64,000 nt of DNA from positions 310,001 through 374,000 of the forward strand of contig NW_005179382.1 in NCBI RefSeq assembly GCF_000350225.1, read 5' to 3'. Both the position numbers and the translations under genes were made by a program. The notes beneath the pieces were generated by a model. It was given only the letters and a program-made list of their open reading frames with translations, did not search any database and was not told where the DNA came from. Within the stretch, counting starts at the first letter, position 1; each line of letters begins with the position of its first letter. Below, in pieces: positions 29,413-39,489 of the stretch. The DNA is from Chondrus crispus (Eukaryota; Rhodophyta; Florideophyceae; Gigartinales; Gigartinaceae).

Positions 29413-31205
29413 GCTAACCCAGAGAGTTCCTTGCGTTTGGCCTCTTGCATTTCCGATGTGTAACTGCGAGGGTCACCAAAAGACAGCGTTTCAGTGACAA
29501 GGATACCTGGCGGTGGGGATGAACGGAACTGATCGAAAGCTTTTACGAGTTTTTGTAGCTCATGCTCCCCATTAACTTCAGAGTCGGGTAAGACTTGAGA
29601 AATATTGAATTGTTTCGGCTTTCCGTCCCATTCTACAGTAATAATTTTGCCAACGACCTTCTCGACAGTGAAAGGGCCTTTCCAGGACCCTGTTCTTTTG
29701 CAGCCTGACTTTCCCTCGCGATAGACATGCACCGCGTCCCCAGGTTTGATAAGAAAATGCGTGGAAGGCAGTATCTTAGAACGTAGGGCTTCTTGCACAC
29801 GTAAGCGGGCAACGACGGAAGCCATTTCTTTCCTTGCTGTTTGAAGGGCGGCCATGCGTTCCTTTTGCATTGGCACATCCATATTGACTGCGGGGAAGGA
29901 TGGTAGAGACCCGAAAACCAGCAGTGATGGTACAATTCCATCTGGACCTGTGGTGTCGTTGAGAGCTTTCACAGCGAGTCGGAGACCAATTTCGGGATCG
30001 ATAGTGGGGTGGTCTGTCAACACTTTGTCAAAGACTTGGCGGAGAGGCTCATGGTAACGTTCCCCGACGCCAATAGAGTTGTGGCTTTCGACGCCCGATA
30101 TCTGAAGTTCGATTCCATGCAGTGATGTGACACCATTCCAGAATTTTGACGTGAAAATAGAGCCCTGGTCTGCACGTATACGGTTTGGATATCCGATGTA
30201 CACAGAAGCCCAGCCCTCGATAAAAGCATCCCACACGTCTTTGGCGGATTCGCCTTTCAGAAGCACAGCATTTTGAAATCTGGTCTGAGTGTTCACGATG
30301 TGTAATAAGGGATTCCGTTTTATCCACATGAGGTCGATCGCAACTTCATGATTGAATCTGACTTCCTCTTCCGGGATTGACACACGGAAGCGATATGGGC
30401 CGGCTTTGTGGGTGTGGCAATTTCGGCTTGCATCAGCGATCTCTTCCAACGTCCGCCTTGTGTCTGCGGTGACTTCCTCTGGGCGAGCACGCTTGAGCAA
30501 GTTGTACAGTTTCTGGACGTTGGCATGAAAAAGGTGGAGGTGGAGCTTTTGTAGCTCTACTTTGGTAAATCGAATGGATTCTTGTCCCCATTCCACAAAC
30601 ATGTGGCCGTGCTTGCGTTTAATTGGGAGTTTCCATTTGTCGCGTCGGCTCTCCAGTACGTTGCTGACATTGTCAGCGACCAGCCTTTCATTGTCAAGGA
30701 CGTCTAGTCCCAAGAGAAAGGGTATGTCGGCATCAACCACGTCAATAAGCAGGGGAAGAAATTGCCCATCCGGGAGTGGTAGGCGTAATTCAAGCTTCCC
30801 CATGCTTGCACATGATCCATTTCCGAAAATGTAAGTCACCAATGAAGGGCATAGGCGAAATTCCTTTTTGAACATACGGCAGTATGCCTGCGCTTGGCGT
30901 TTCCGGATAACAGACTTCGATGCACCGCCGTCTAAGCAAGCGCCCTCGAAATGCCATTTTCTGTATCTCTTGCCTTTCGTCTCGGCATTCATACTGAGTA
31001 CAGATGCGTATCGCCTCCATATTTCCCTCTTTACATGAAAATCTCTACTTCTTCTCTGGCGGGGTACAAAAAGGGCTTGACTTGCTTGCCGAAAGGATGC
31101 AAAATCGTCGTTGTATGGTTTGTCAGGTGCTTTCTTCAGCCTAGTGTACGGGACCTGTCGGCAAGGTAAGTCCCGACTTAAAAAGCCGCGTTTTTGCCCG
31201 ACCAC
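29370..31205 (-). CDS. pol: Element D protease and integrase
   Basis: The protease motif LDGGASKSVI (near 30920) has a Gly-Gly-Ala in place of the common D-S/T-G-A. It is followed by the hydrophobic IPFLLGLDVLDNE segment. The integrase has an H...H...C-type zinc region (LHLHLFHANVQKL..., NCHTHKAG), then the core: VAIDLMWIKRN, RIRADQGSIFTSKFW and GVGERYHEPLRQVF as the D, D and E positions. The ORF overlaps gag by 28 nt in the -1 phase. Confidence 0.85.
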   Translation of the reverse strand: MVGQKRGFLSRDLPCRQVPYTRLKKAPDKPYNDDFASFRQASQALFVPRQRRSRDFHVKREIWRRYASVLSMNAETKGKRYRKWHFEGACLDGGASKSVIRKRQAQAYCRMFKKEFRLCPSLVTYIFGNGSCASMGKLELRLPLPDGQFLPLLIDVVDADIPFLLGLDVLDNERLVADNVSNVLESRRDKWKLPIKRKHGHMFVEWGQESIRFTKVELQKLHLHLFHANVQKLYNLLKRARPEEVTADTRRTLEEIADASRNCHTHKAGPYRFRVSIPEEEVRFNHEVAIDLMWIKRNPLLHIVNTQTRFQNAVLLKGESAKDVWDAFIEGWASVYIGYPNRIRADQGSIFTSKFWNGVTSLHGIELQISGVESHNSIGVGERYHEPLRQVFDKVLTDHPTIDPEIGLRLAVKALNDTTGPDGIVPSLLVFGSLPSFPAVNMDVPMQKERMAALQTARKEMASVVARLRVQEALRSKILPSTHFLIKPGDAVHVYREGKSGCKRTGSWKGPFTVEKVVGKIITVEWDGKPKQFNISQVLPDSEVNGEHELQKLVKAFDQFRSSPPPGILVTETLSFGDPRSYTSEMQEAKRKELSGLAKREEHLISSVAKT

Positions 31206-32794
31206 TGGAGTGCTTCCTCCCCGGCGGATGCAGAGACAGTGTCCAGTATTCCGATAGCTGCTTTAGAGTCATCAACAAACGACACTGAGTGGGCGTTATT
31301 ATCTTCCGAATCTGTGTTCCCATTGGAACTATCGCCGCTTGACGTGTCGGCATCTGAATCCCGCGTGAAAGAAATGGTTCCCTCTCTCCCTGCTGCGACG
31401 AGGACTTGTGCAACTTCGTAGAATGCCTCTACGTAGTTAGAACGAGAACCCTTGTTTGCACGGAAAGTAGACAGGTTTCGAGCTATACGCTCTAGATTTA
31501 CTGGCTGTGTACAGGACCTGACACGACATCCCTCTTTCTCGCAATTGAAGCAGGTCGGCTTACTTCTTGTTGGTCCAGGCCTTTGTGGCCTTTTTCCATA
31601 CTTGGCGGGTCCGGCGTAGTTGATCTTCCATCTGGATGCTCGGTGGGAGCTCGAACTGGAGCGAGCTTGGGAGTTGTTTCCGAAGATACTCCATTTGGTT
31701 TGGAATTTTTCTAATGTGGTGCGATATCGTATGTACGGCATGTTCATTACTTCATGGTTCGTCGAAACCATGAGTGCCCATTCTCTGCTCTGTACAGGGC
31801 CTTCTAGAAAAGACCTCTTGTGGAAGTCACTTCTCAACTGTGGGTGCGCCATGGGGGACAGTTTCTCGATATCTTTGGTAAGCTCTTTCAGAGCTTGACG
31901 TTCTGAACGGCCGTCTGTTTCGTAGTCAGCAAGAGTCAGGGAGCGTAGGCGCTCCGTAACTGCATCCATCTTAGATTCTGATGAATATGCGTCGTTGAGT
32001 ATAGAAATAGCGGTACCCCAGCTTCGTGCTTTGCCGAGCACTTGGTCGTAGTAAAAATCGAGTGCTTCATCGCGTAGAATGTGACGCAAGAATTGAACCT
32101 TATCTTCGGTATTGGCACCAGCTTCTTCGGATACCTGCTGGTATGCCATCAGAAATCGAGGCCAGTTCTCCTCTAAAGCTCCCGAAAATTTGTCAGATGT
32201 GTTTCGAAAATTGGCAGCAAAAATCTTCGACACTTTCCCTTTGTGGTTATCCGTTGGAACCTGATTCCTTTGCAGGCGTTCATGCGCCTGGGCAAAAGGA
32301 TTTTCGCGTCCAATGTGGTTTTGTGGTGAGACGTTTGGTGTGATTATCACGTCCTCACCTCTCTTGATGGCATCATATCTCGCAAGCGCCCTGAGGCAGC
32401 CTTCTCGATCAACGTTTTCAAAAAGAGCGCATATGACCCTGCGGGGAATGAGTCGACCCGAACATTCGGTCGAATTGCATTGTATCCCTCGGGATTCAAG
32501 AAATGCACGCAGTCTCTTGTACATTTCCGGGTTAATGACTATATCGGGATGAGCCAATTCCGACGGTGTCAGTTCTTCAGTTATAATTTCCTTCAGTTCT
32601 AAACCTGCAAGTTCCATTTGTGCTTCGTATCCGACAAACAAATTTCGTAGTCCAGTTTGCCTCCCATTTGAGAGTTGCAAACCACGCCAGAAGCAAGTTC
32701 CACGATCAGCGTTTGCCATGACTCTTTCTGCCGCAGCGTTAGAGTCGGTGTTTGCTGCATTGTCTTGGCTTGCGCCCGGGACACTGCTGCTCAT
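31178..32794 (-). CDS. gag: Element D Gag
   Basis: About 538 residues from the ATG of MSSSVPGASQ near 32794. The central helical region (NFRNTSDKFSGALEENWPRF) resembles Copia Gag capsid. The nucleocapsid finger is CFNCEKEGCRVRSC, spaced like a CCHC knuckle but with Cys in the His position. An acidic Ser-rich tail follows. The gag stop is TAA after GGC AAA AAC GCG GCT TTT, a homopolymer-rich context suited to -1 slippage into pro. Confidence 0.85.
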   Translation of the reverse strand: MSSSVPGASQDNAANTDSNAAAERVMANADRGTCFWRGLQLSNGRQTGLRNLFVGYEAQMELAGLELKEIITEELTPSELAHPDIVINPEMYKRLRAFLESRGIQCNSTECSGRLIPRRVICALFENVDREGCLRALARYDAIKRGEDVIITPNVSPQNHIGRENPFAQAHERLQRNQVPTDNHKGKVSKIFAANFRNTSDKFSGALEENWPRFLMAYQQVSEEAGANTEDKVQFLRHILRDEALDFYYDQVLGKARSWGTAISILNDAYSSESKMDAVTERLRSLTLADYETDGRSERQALKELTKDIEKLSPMAHPQLRSDFHKRSFLEGPVQSREWALMVSTNHEVMNMPYIRYRTTLEKFQTKWSIFGNNSQARSSSSSHRASRWKINYAGPAKYGKRPQRPGPTRSKPTCFNCEKEGCRVRSCTQPVNLERIARNLSTFRANKGSRSNYVEAFYEVAQVLVAAGREGTISFTRDSDADTSSGDSSNGNTDSEDNNAHSVSFVDDSKAAIGILDTVSASAGEEALQWSGKNAAF

Positions 32795-32820
32795 TTTGTG
32801 CACTTGTCTTTATTCGCGAA

Positions 32821-33226
32821 TGTCGATCAAAATGCGGTTTTTTCGCAAGTCTTCCGTCACAGGACAGAAGGTAGCTCGCTGGAGCCGTGCGCTGGTAGTT
32901 CAATACGTGAACAAGTTTATTTGATGGTTCTCGATGCTCTCCCTCTCTCCTATGTCTTTCCTATCTCCTCTTTTATGTCGCTCCGGGTTCTTTGTCTCCA
33001 ACTTACTGCCACGTCTGCTGACACAGACGGGGAGCACTGTAGAAACCACGATCTTTCGTCATTCTCAGTTTCCGTCCTTTCGCGCTCGCCCCATGTGGGT
33101 TACCTTGTCCGAATCAAGGTAACGAAAAGGCAGGGGATACAGTAGTCTAGTTGCAGATACAGAAGTGAATCTTAGAGCAAATCTTGTGCAACATTCCGGA
33201 TCAATTGCACCGGAATGATATCGACA
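32821..33226 (-). repeat. 5' LTR of element D
   Basis: 406 bp with TGTCGAT/ATCGACA ends. CGCAG follows at 33227-33231. For the minus-strand element this is the promoter-bearing 5' LTR; gag begins about 27 nt inside it. Confidence 0.92.
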
Positions 33227-33336
33227 CGCAGAGGGCGCACACGCGTTTCGGAAGTAAATGAAATTTAGCTGCCTCGTGGCCACATCGCGACGTGTGTTAA
33301 TGGACACACAGTGCGCCCCGGGGCGTGGTGCAGTCC

Positions 33337-33349
33337 AAGAAGAGGGGAA
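33337..33349 (+). promoter_or_regulatory. Polypurine tract of element A
   Basis: AAGAAGAGGGGAA immediately precedes the LTR at 33350. Its presence shows that this LTR is the 3' end of element A and not a solo LTR. Confidence 0.8.
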
Positions 33350-33845
33350 TGTAGTAGTATGACAATTCCGTTCTCGGACGCTCTACAGTTGCTAGAGTGG
33401 CCTAATTTACAAGGTACCATACGTTGCATAGTGAACACGTGCAAGCTGCAGTGACAGCACACGTGTACTAGTTTACAGGTCCGTGTACACGTGGTGCCAG
33501 GGGCACAGTGACACACGTGTACACGGGAGGTGTCTCTTACAGTAGTTATGATAGCTACTGTACAGTAGTCGTACAGTAGCTTGAGACCCGAGGGAGGCAG
33601 ACGTACTAGAGAGGAACTGCCTCCCTCCCAGAGAATAAACCAGCTACCCCATCCCCTCTGAGCTAGCCCCCAACTTCCTAATTAGGACTCACCTCCCGTC
33701 TTCAGGGGTAGCATCTCCCTTCGTCCGTTTCGGTCTCGCACAAGCCACCCTCCTAGTGAGGTTGCTGGCGTTGTAATTTACCGCTACCGTGGACACCCCC
33801 TCCGTGACGGATTAACACCGAACCGGAAGGATCCATATTATTACA
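33350..33845 (+). repeat. 3' LTR of element A
   Basis: 496 bp, TGTAGTAG to TATTACA, nearly identical to 10094-10588. It is followed by CTATG (33846-33850), the right target duplication. Confidence 0.92.
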
Positions 33846-36348
33846 CTATGCCTGATGCCATATTTTCGGCAGACAGAGGATACAATTCTAAAGGGACAAT
33901 TCATTTTGTGTCTGAGGTTCTCGGTGCTAGCCTTCTAGGCACGCACAAGAGCGACTTGTGGTATCGCTATGTTTTCGGTGACGGCCCGATTTCCCGTCGC
34001 CATAAAGGTATGGTGGTGTCGGAGAACGGCTGTCGGGCCGTGTACACGGCAAGATATAAGAACGGTGGTAGTCGAACCCCCGCGGCCCGGGGCGTTGAGG
34101 CCTGCGTCTATCACGAAAGTTGCTCTGGGCGTGTAACTGCCCTTGTTCACAACAACGCGTCTTTATTTCCTTCGAGATGCTTCACTATCGTCTTCCGCAA
34201 CAAGTATCGGGAGGAGGCGGCTACTAGGAAACTGGTCTCGGCGATGATTGTTCATGACGTTCCCCTAACAAGCGAATGGTACAGTAGACGACACACGAGG
34301 TCCCAAGTTCAAGTGGTGCCACCAGAGAGCGGTAAGAGCCACGTAGAACAAGTGTTGGCCCGCGTCACACCGCGAACCTATTTGCAGTCAGAGGACTCTG
34401 TGTGGTTCCTTCTGCGTGCATTTAGATTCACGTCGAGGACTGGGCACGGGTTTGTTGCCGCTGTAGTGCGGAACTATGTCGCTTCTATGAGAGGTCTCGC
34501 TGCCCTGCTTCGTGGCAGAACAATCGTCGAAGGCGTGCAAGCGCTCAGCGACGACGAGGACGACGTGCGGTTACTACTCACGAACAAGTGGGACCAAATT
34601 GCCTGGGTCCAAGGTATGAATCTGACCGACCGGCCCAATCCTTCAACACGCCGCACAGTAGCAACCCGACTAGCAGAAATGACCCCCTTCCGCATTGCAT
34701 CAACCAGGAAGGCTGAATTGCAGCAGATGTTGTCCACTTTTGACAGGGGACTGGAGCTACGGGTCCCGAAGTCCGAGCTCGTCGCTGCTGTGAACCAGCT
34801 GAAGGCCGACATAGCCAGTAATTTAGTTGAGCTGGACTCCGGGCTGAATGATGACGACGGCAGTGCAGAACAGCGCAGTCATGCCGCTGCGCAGCGTGTG
34901 TGCAATGCCTTTCGAGAGGCGTCACTTGAAGCATGGGTGATGAAGCCCCTTGTCGCGACAACTGGAATGCGAGAAGGAACTCGCAATGAAAACAACATTG
35001 TTGAGGCACTACCGGCGTTTCTAAAGAACTGCGGCGGAGCGTATAGGTGTCGACTAGGCTCACCAAACTTTCAATGGGATGAAACCTTTGCCTGCGAGGT
35101 TAAACACGTCCGGTGCACAGGACTTCTAGAGAACCGTTGATGCCCGATGTTGGCCGACAGCCCTGACGCGTTGCTGTCTGCCGAGGATGAGGAAGGGGAT
35201 CATGACGTCTATGTAGTAGAGGTTAAAACTATGACGTCGATCAGGACCATTGAGAATGCAAAAGAACTCGCTGGAATATATGGCTCTGTGGTTGCTCTGG
35301 AAACGTGGGCGTCAACGCCCAGTCTACTGAATTGTTCAGAACGCTGGTGCCTACTGTACAATATAGAAGCCAGATTGTACACCATGCGGCCACGCTGGCA
35401 ATCAACAAGGTGATGCATGTGGTCGGAACAGGTGGCTCTATTACAGACGGTCGTATACTGTACGTTTGTATGGTGTCATTCTCTGAGACATTCAGACACG
35501 GCTATACTTTCACCATGGATTGTGTCCGAGTGGCTGCCTTCCAGTGAATTGCCGAACCCACGGAAAGCATACCGAACGAGTACGATGTTATGCTCAAGAC
35601 GTCACACGCGTCCGACCTATACGGCTTTGCGTCATACTACAGCCTCAGCCAAGCCATAAGAGGAGAAGTGCTACGTCGAAGGGAGCCTATTACACCCTCC
35701 AGGATGATAAGGCTGACGCCACCAGTGTACTGGAACAACCTGAAGGGTGGAGTAGATGTGATATCTAGATATTTGAGAACTCTAGCTAGGAGCAACATGA
35801 GCGAACACCCGGTGGTTTCTATCATAGCACGTCTTCTGTCTATGAAGATTAATAATGCTGCAGTTGCATACAGACTTCACGTGGCAAGGAGAACTCAAGT
35901 TTTGCCCGGTTTGGAGGATGCTGAAGTATCATATGGGCAGGGTTACGCTGCACTGAGTCACAAAGTGACGCAATGCATTACGTTTGGCACTTTCGCTCGG
36001 GAGCTCGCCAGCGAGTGGTTTGAGAGGTATAGTAAGGAGAACGGAGGTCTTCTTGATGAGAATGAAGATAACGAGTCTGGAAGGATCAAACCATTGTTTA
36101 CTAGAAACGCTTCAGAAAGGTATAACATTGGGACGCACAAGGCCCGCTGCTTGAACAGAAGAATAGCACAAAAAGGGTCTCTGGACCTTTCACTTATTGT
36201 GTTCTTTGTTCCTGGTCATTACGGGGGGAGAAAGACGGAAAGATCAAGATTAAGTGAAAGGGCTCAAGGCAAATACAGTGGTGTCGAGCGTGTAGGCAGG
36301 CTATATGCACTGTGTGTTGCGTGGACTGGAACTCGAAGGACACCTTAA
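33846..36348 (+). pseudogene. piggyBac/IS4-like DDE transposase, 3' part, with YqaJ-like nuclease
   Basis: This continues the gene cut at 10093. It opens with the second-Asp motif FSADRGYNSKGTIHFV, then LGASLLGTHKSDLW, as in piggyBac-type enzymes. After a 300-residue linker comes a PD-(D/E)XK nuclease of YqaJ/lambda-exonuclease type: a helix with Glu (MREGTRNENNIVEAL), Asp in DSPDALLS, and Glu-x-Lys in VYVVEVKTM, then LVPTVQYRSQIVHH. The third-Asp motif follows in YWNNLKGGVDVISRYL, with MKINNAAVAYRLH after it. The copy is broken: a TGA at 35138-35140, a shift near 35310-35340 and a TGA at 35545-35547. The nuclease sits between the second and third catalytic Asp of the transposase. Confidence 0.65.
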
Positions 36349-36870
36349 AGAGAGGCAGACCTACTGCTAGTGAGAAACGGGTATTTGATCGTAGTTTACG
36401 TAGTGTTAGGCAGCGCGATACATAGAACTCGTAAACAATTTCCTTCATTGTAGGATGAATTTGATGACTATTGTTGATGTTGTACCTCCTAAGTACACTC
36501 CCTGGGTGATGAAGGGCACTACAATTCGGAGAGCTCAATATTTTGTCTACAAATGTGCTGTTCCGGAGAGCACTGTTCGTTCGTTCATGAGACACTGCCA
36601 TAGGAAAGGATGACGTAGAGCACGACTTTGAATACTTTTTGTGATGCTTTTGACCAAGTGTTCGAAACGGTCCACAAAAAAAAGTTTAACATTCCGCCAT
36701 TCATCAAAGGATCCACGTTACCGAACATGCCTTACACTCTCGTGACCGGGAAGTAAATGCCTGTCGAAGGGGCATGATCCCGTCTCTTAACTCAGAGAAT
36801 TGGAGGAGCTAGGGATTTATGTCCCGAAAGGGGCATAAAAATTCGTCATAATAATCGAGCATAGGGCTAA
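36349..36870. other. Spacer after the DDE transposase
   Basis: No gene is supported. It may include the 3' end of the DDE transposon, but I found no matching terminal repeat. A pair of 'gaaggggcat'/'gaaaggggcat' repeats lies at about 36763-36835. Confidence 0.4.
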
Positions 36871-37378
36871 CATGATTCCTGAAAAGATCGCCAAATCGAA
36901 GTGTACGCGCCTTACGATTGCACAGAAAATCGAGGTCGGGCATCTGCTGCAGGTCGGGAATGCGAATACCACAGTTATGCGTCAGTTCAAAATTTCAGAG
37001 CGAACCAGCCGAAACATCGAACGCTCTCTTGCTTCACTCCAACAAATTGTGGCCAACACCGCTACAACGCTCGGAACAAAAGCTTTGGTGGAGAGCTACA
37101 GAATCAGTCTGCCAGTGATGCATTGATGGATGATTGTGTGGCAGAAGACGAGTGTGAAATTACGGAGAGGCGGGCCGTACCGAGTGCTGTAGTGCTGGCA
37201 AGGTTGTTCGGGTCTTTGGAGAATCTAGGTGTGGAGTGCGATGTGTGAAATGCCTTATCGCACTTGAGGTCCGCAAAACGAGCTTTTCTAGAAACTAGGC
37301 ATGAGAGACAGGGTCAAAGGCAACAACAGCAGACTCTAATAACAGAGTTCTGGCCGGGTAGTGGTTCTGCCATCTGAT
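36871..37378 (+). pseudogene. Deletion derivative of a pogo/Tigger-like transposon
   Basis: The ORF at 36872-37126 begins with a CENP-B/pogo-type helix-turn-helix: RLTIAQKIEVGHLLQVGNAN, then MRQFKISERTSRNIERS. The DDE core is absent. About 100 nt further on, a frame ending near 37378 reads NALSHLRSAKRAF and QQTLITEFW before its stop, resembling the C-terminal tail of pogo-like transposases. An element that lost its catalytic middle but kept both ends fits best. Confidence 0.55.
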
Positions 37379-38228
37379 TGTGCCGCTCCGAATTAGTGCC
37401 GTATTATTAGTCTTTACACGGGACAGCACTAATGCGTAGGGTCGACTGTAGCAAATGCTACGGACGCTGAAGGTTGCAAACCTACAATTGTAGCATACAA
37501 GCGCGGGAAGGCGAGGAAGCGACGTTTGTTAACTAGCTTAATAAAAAGTACGATAGCTGCCTGTATTCAGACGTTTATATTCACACCACGCCGAAATGAC
37601 GACATTCTGCACAGGAGCAGCTACGTACTGTAGCACGCTTCAAAATGTCCACGTACAGACAGATGGAAAATGTCAACGTAATGTCGATAAACACCTGCCT
37701 CTGTGGCGCGACGGCTTTACACGAATTTGCTGTTTTGACCCACAGGTGGGGTTTCAAAGTCAGCTGATCGCTCGTGCCGGTCATTGATGGAATATTGTCG
37801 CTTCGAAGGTGGCGCCAAGTCGAGTTGCATTGTTTGCTGTTAACCGCTAACGAACGCGGAATTAACGTGCTTTTGTCTCTGCTGGTGCTTCGCAAAGGGC
37901 CTGTAGTTACCCAAGCTGAAGACCGCGTGGGAGGAACCTGGAAAACGAGGATAAGCTGGCGAAGAGAAGCCAGTTACCACATCCCCTGATGTCTTGCGGC
38001 CTGAATCCGTGCACACAATGGCGGTGTGGTCGCACATTGTGGACTGTCCCGGGAGCCCAACAATATACACGTGTAAACATTGCAGCGCAGTCTCCCTCTC
38101 ACACACTCTCCAAAACTCGCCCCATCCCTGGCTCTCTAGATGCTCACGGTCCCAATTCTGCGAGCAAGAACTACCTTCCCATCTCTCCCCGATCACGAGT
38201 CGCGCTTTGCCTCCGATACCACCTCACA
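37379..38228. other. Intergenic, upstream of hisC
   Basis: No gene supported. Short ORFs on both strands overlap and lack motifs. The last 200 nt, pyrimidine-rich (tctccctctcacacactctccaaaactcgcc and following), are the likely promoter and 5' untranslated region of the aminotransferase gene. Confidence 0.5.
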
Positions 38229-39440
38229 ATGCTAAGTCCCGCCTTCCTCTTTCCTCTCCCCTCCATTCGTCGCCCTGTTACTCGCGTTTTCACCATGTCG
38301 ACGACACCCGCACGCCAATCGACCCCCCGCGTCTACACTCCGGTGGATCACATCCGTCCAGAGTTAAAGAGCATGTCACCCTACACCCCGATCCTTCCGT
38401 ACGAAGTTCTTGCCGAACGTCTCAACCGCTCCCCCGCTGATATCGTCAAGCTTGACGCCAACGAAAACCCATATGGGCCCGCCCCAGCCGTCGCCAAGGG
38501 ACTTGCCGATGCGCAGTACTTGCACATATATCCAGACCCCGCCTCCGGTTTCTTGAGAGATGCCTTGCAAGACTATACTGGCTTGTCGAAGGAGTATTTG
38601 CTTGCAGGCGCCGGCGCGGATGAGCTTATTGACCTGCTGTTTAGGTTGTTCATTGTGCCAGGAAAAGGTCATTCTGTTATTAACTTACCGCCGACTTTTG
38701 GGATGTACAAGTTTGATGCTGATGTCAACGGGGCAGACGTGGTCAACGTGAAGCGCAAGCACGGGTCTTTTGCAGTTGATATTGAGGCCGTTGAGCACGT
38801 GTTTGAAAACGCTGCGCCGGAAGATTACCCAAAGATAATCTTCGTCGCCAGCCCGAACAATCCAGACGGATCTGTGGTGTCCGATGACGTCTTGCGCCGG
38901 CTGCTTGCGCTTCCCACGCTTGTCGTGCTCGACGAGGCCTATTTTGAGTTTGCGCAAGACAATCGCCTTCTCTGGGTGCCGCGCTACGACAACCTCGTTG
39001 TCCTACGAACTTTCTCCAAATGGGCCGGGCTAGCGGGCATGCGCGTCGGCTACGGTGCGTTTCCGCTTGGGATCATTGAGCACTTGTGGAAGATCAAGCA
39101 ACCTTACAACGTCAGCGTCGCGTCGCAGATCGCCGCCGTAGCCTCGATACGAGAGAAGGGCAACTTGTTGGCCAAAGTGGAACGCATGATAGCGCAGAGG
39201 GGATTATTCTACAAGGAGGTTAAGCGGTTCGACTGGTTGACTCCGTTTCCGTCCCAGTCCAACTACGTTCTGTGTCGTGTTGCGGGGGGGAGGACTGCAG
39301 CGCAAGTCAAGGAACAACTGGCAGAGCGCGGGATTTTGATCCGGTACTACACAGCTAAAGGACTTGCCGATTGCATCCGAATATCGATGGGCACAGAAGA
39401 ACAGATGAAGCGGTTATACGAGGCGCTCGTGGAGCTGTGA
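38229..39440 (+). CDS. hisC: Histidinol-phosphate aminotransferase
   Basis: A PLP enzyme that converts imidazole-acetol phosphate and glutamate to histidinol phosphate and 2-oxoglutarate in histidine synthesis. Class I/II aminotransferase motifs are all present: KLDANENPYGP near the N-terminus, SPNNPDGSVV, VVLDEAYFEFA, and the PLP-lysine motif VLRTFSKWAGLAGMRVGYG. The intact domain ends with RISMGTEEQMKRLYEAL. I take ATG 38229 (MLSPAFLFPLPS...), giving 403 residues with a Ser/Arg/Pro-rich leader that could be a plastid transit peptide. ATG 38295 (MSTTPARQ) would give a cytosolic form. The frame is open further upstream, but that part does not look coding. It is intronless, convergent with the next gene, 49 bp away. 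Confidence 0.93.
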   Translation: MLSPAFLFPLPSIRRPVTRVFTMSTTPARQSTPRVYTPVDHIRPELKSMSPYTPILPYEVLAERLNRSPADIVKLDANENPYGPAPAVAKGLADAQYLHIYPDPASGFLRDALQDYTGLSKEYLLAGAGADELIDLLFRLFIVPGKGHSVINLPPTFGMYKFDADVNGADVVNVKRKHGSFAVDIEAVEHVFENAAPEDYPKIIFVASPNNPDGSVVSDDVLRRLLALPTLVVLDEAYFEFAQDNRLLWVPRYDNLVVLRTFSKWAGLAGMRVGYGAFPLGIIEHLWKIKQPYNVSVASQIAAVASIREKGNLLAKVERMIAQRGLFYKEVKRFDWLTPFPSQSNYVLCRVAGGRTAAQVKEQLAERGILIRYYTAKGLADCIRISMGTEEQMKRLYEALVEL

Positions 39441-39489
39441 CACCTCGGCTCATATTTGTAAATATTGTACTCACTAGGAAGAGCGCACC

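Larger units (their letters stand above)
27513..33226 (-). mobile_element. Element D: Copia retrotransposon
   Basis: A 5.7-kb element on the minus strand inside element A, with 406-bp LTRs and a perfect CGCAG duplication. Gene order from right to left is gag, protease-integrase, then RT-RNase H. Integrase lies upstream of RT, which defines Copia. Gag and pro overlap by 28 nt in the -1 phase. A single-base shift in a GAGAGAG run near 29408 separates the integrase frame from the RT frame, so this copy is probably not autonomous now. LTRs differ by three substitutions by eye. Confidence 0.93.
10094..33845 (+). mobile_element. Element A: gag-only Gypsy retrotransposon (host of B and D)
   Basis: It has LTRs of 495 and 496 bp, a CTATG target duplication, a primer-binding site at 10591 and a polypurine tract before the 3' LTR. 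Subtracting nested elements B and D with their duplications leaves about 6.7 kb. The coding content is a single gag (10641-13256 joined to 24594-25181); no protease, RT or integrase remains. After gag come two blocks shared with element B (Y at about 25541-26182 and X at about 26183-26990), an 87-bp tandem repeat, and then the Copia insertion. The layout matches the class of LTR elements that keep only gag and need a partner's polymerase. Its LTR end, primer site and polypurine tract resemble those of B, the likely partner type. Confidence 0.85.

Noticed and set aside
33350..33845. Solo LTR of element A type
   Set aside because: It is preceded directly by a polypurine tract and followed by CTATG, the duplication found at 10089-10093, so it is the 3' LTR of the same insertion.
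35138..35140. Selenocysteine at the TGA in the nuclease-bearing transposase
   Set aside because: Other stops and a frameshift follow within 400 nt, so ordinary decay is the simpler explanation.
37989..38228. N-terminal extension of the HisC protein
   Set aside because: The open frame is fortuitous: composition is that of a pyrimidine-rich leader, and the family start fits ATG 38229 or 38295.
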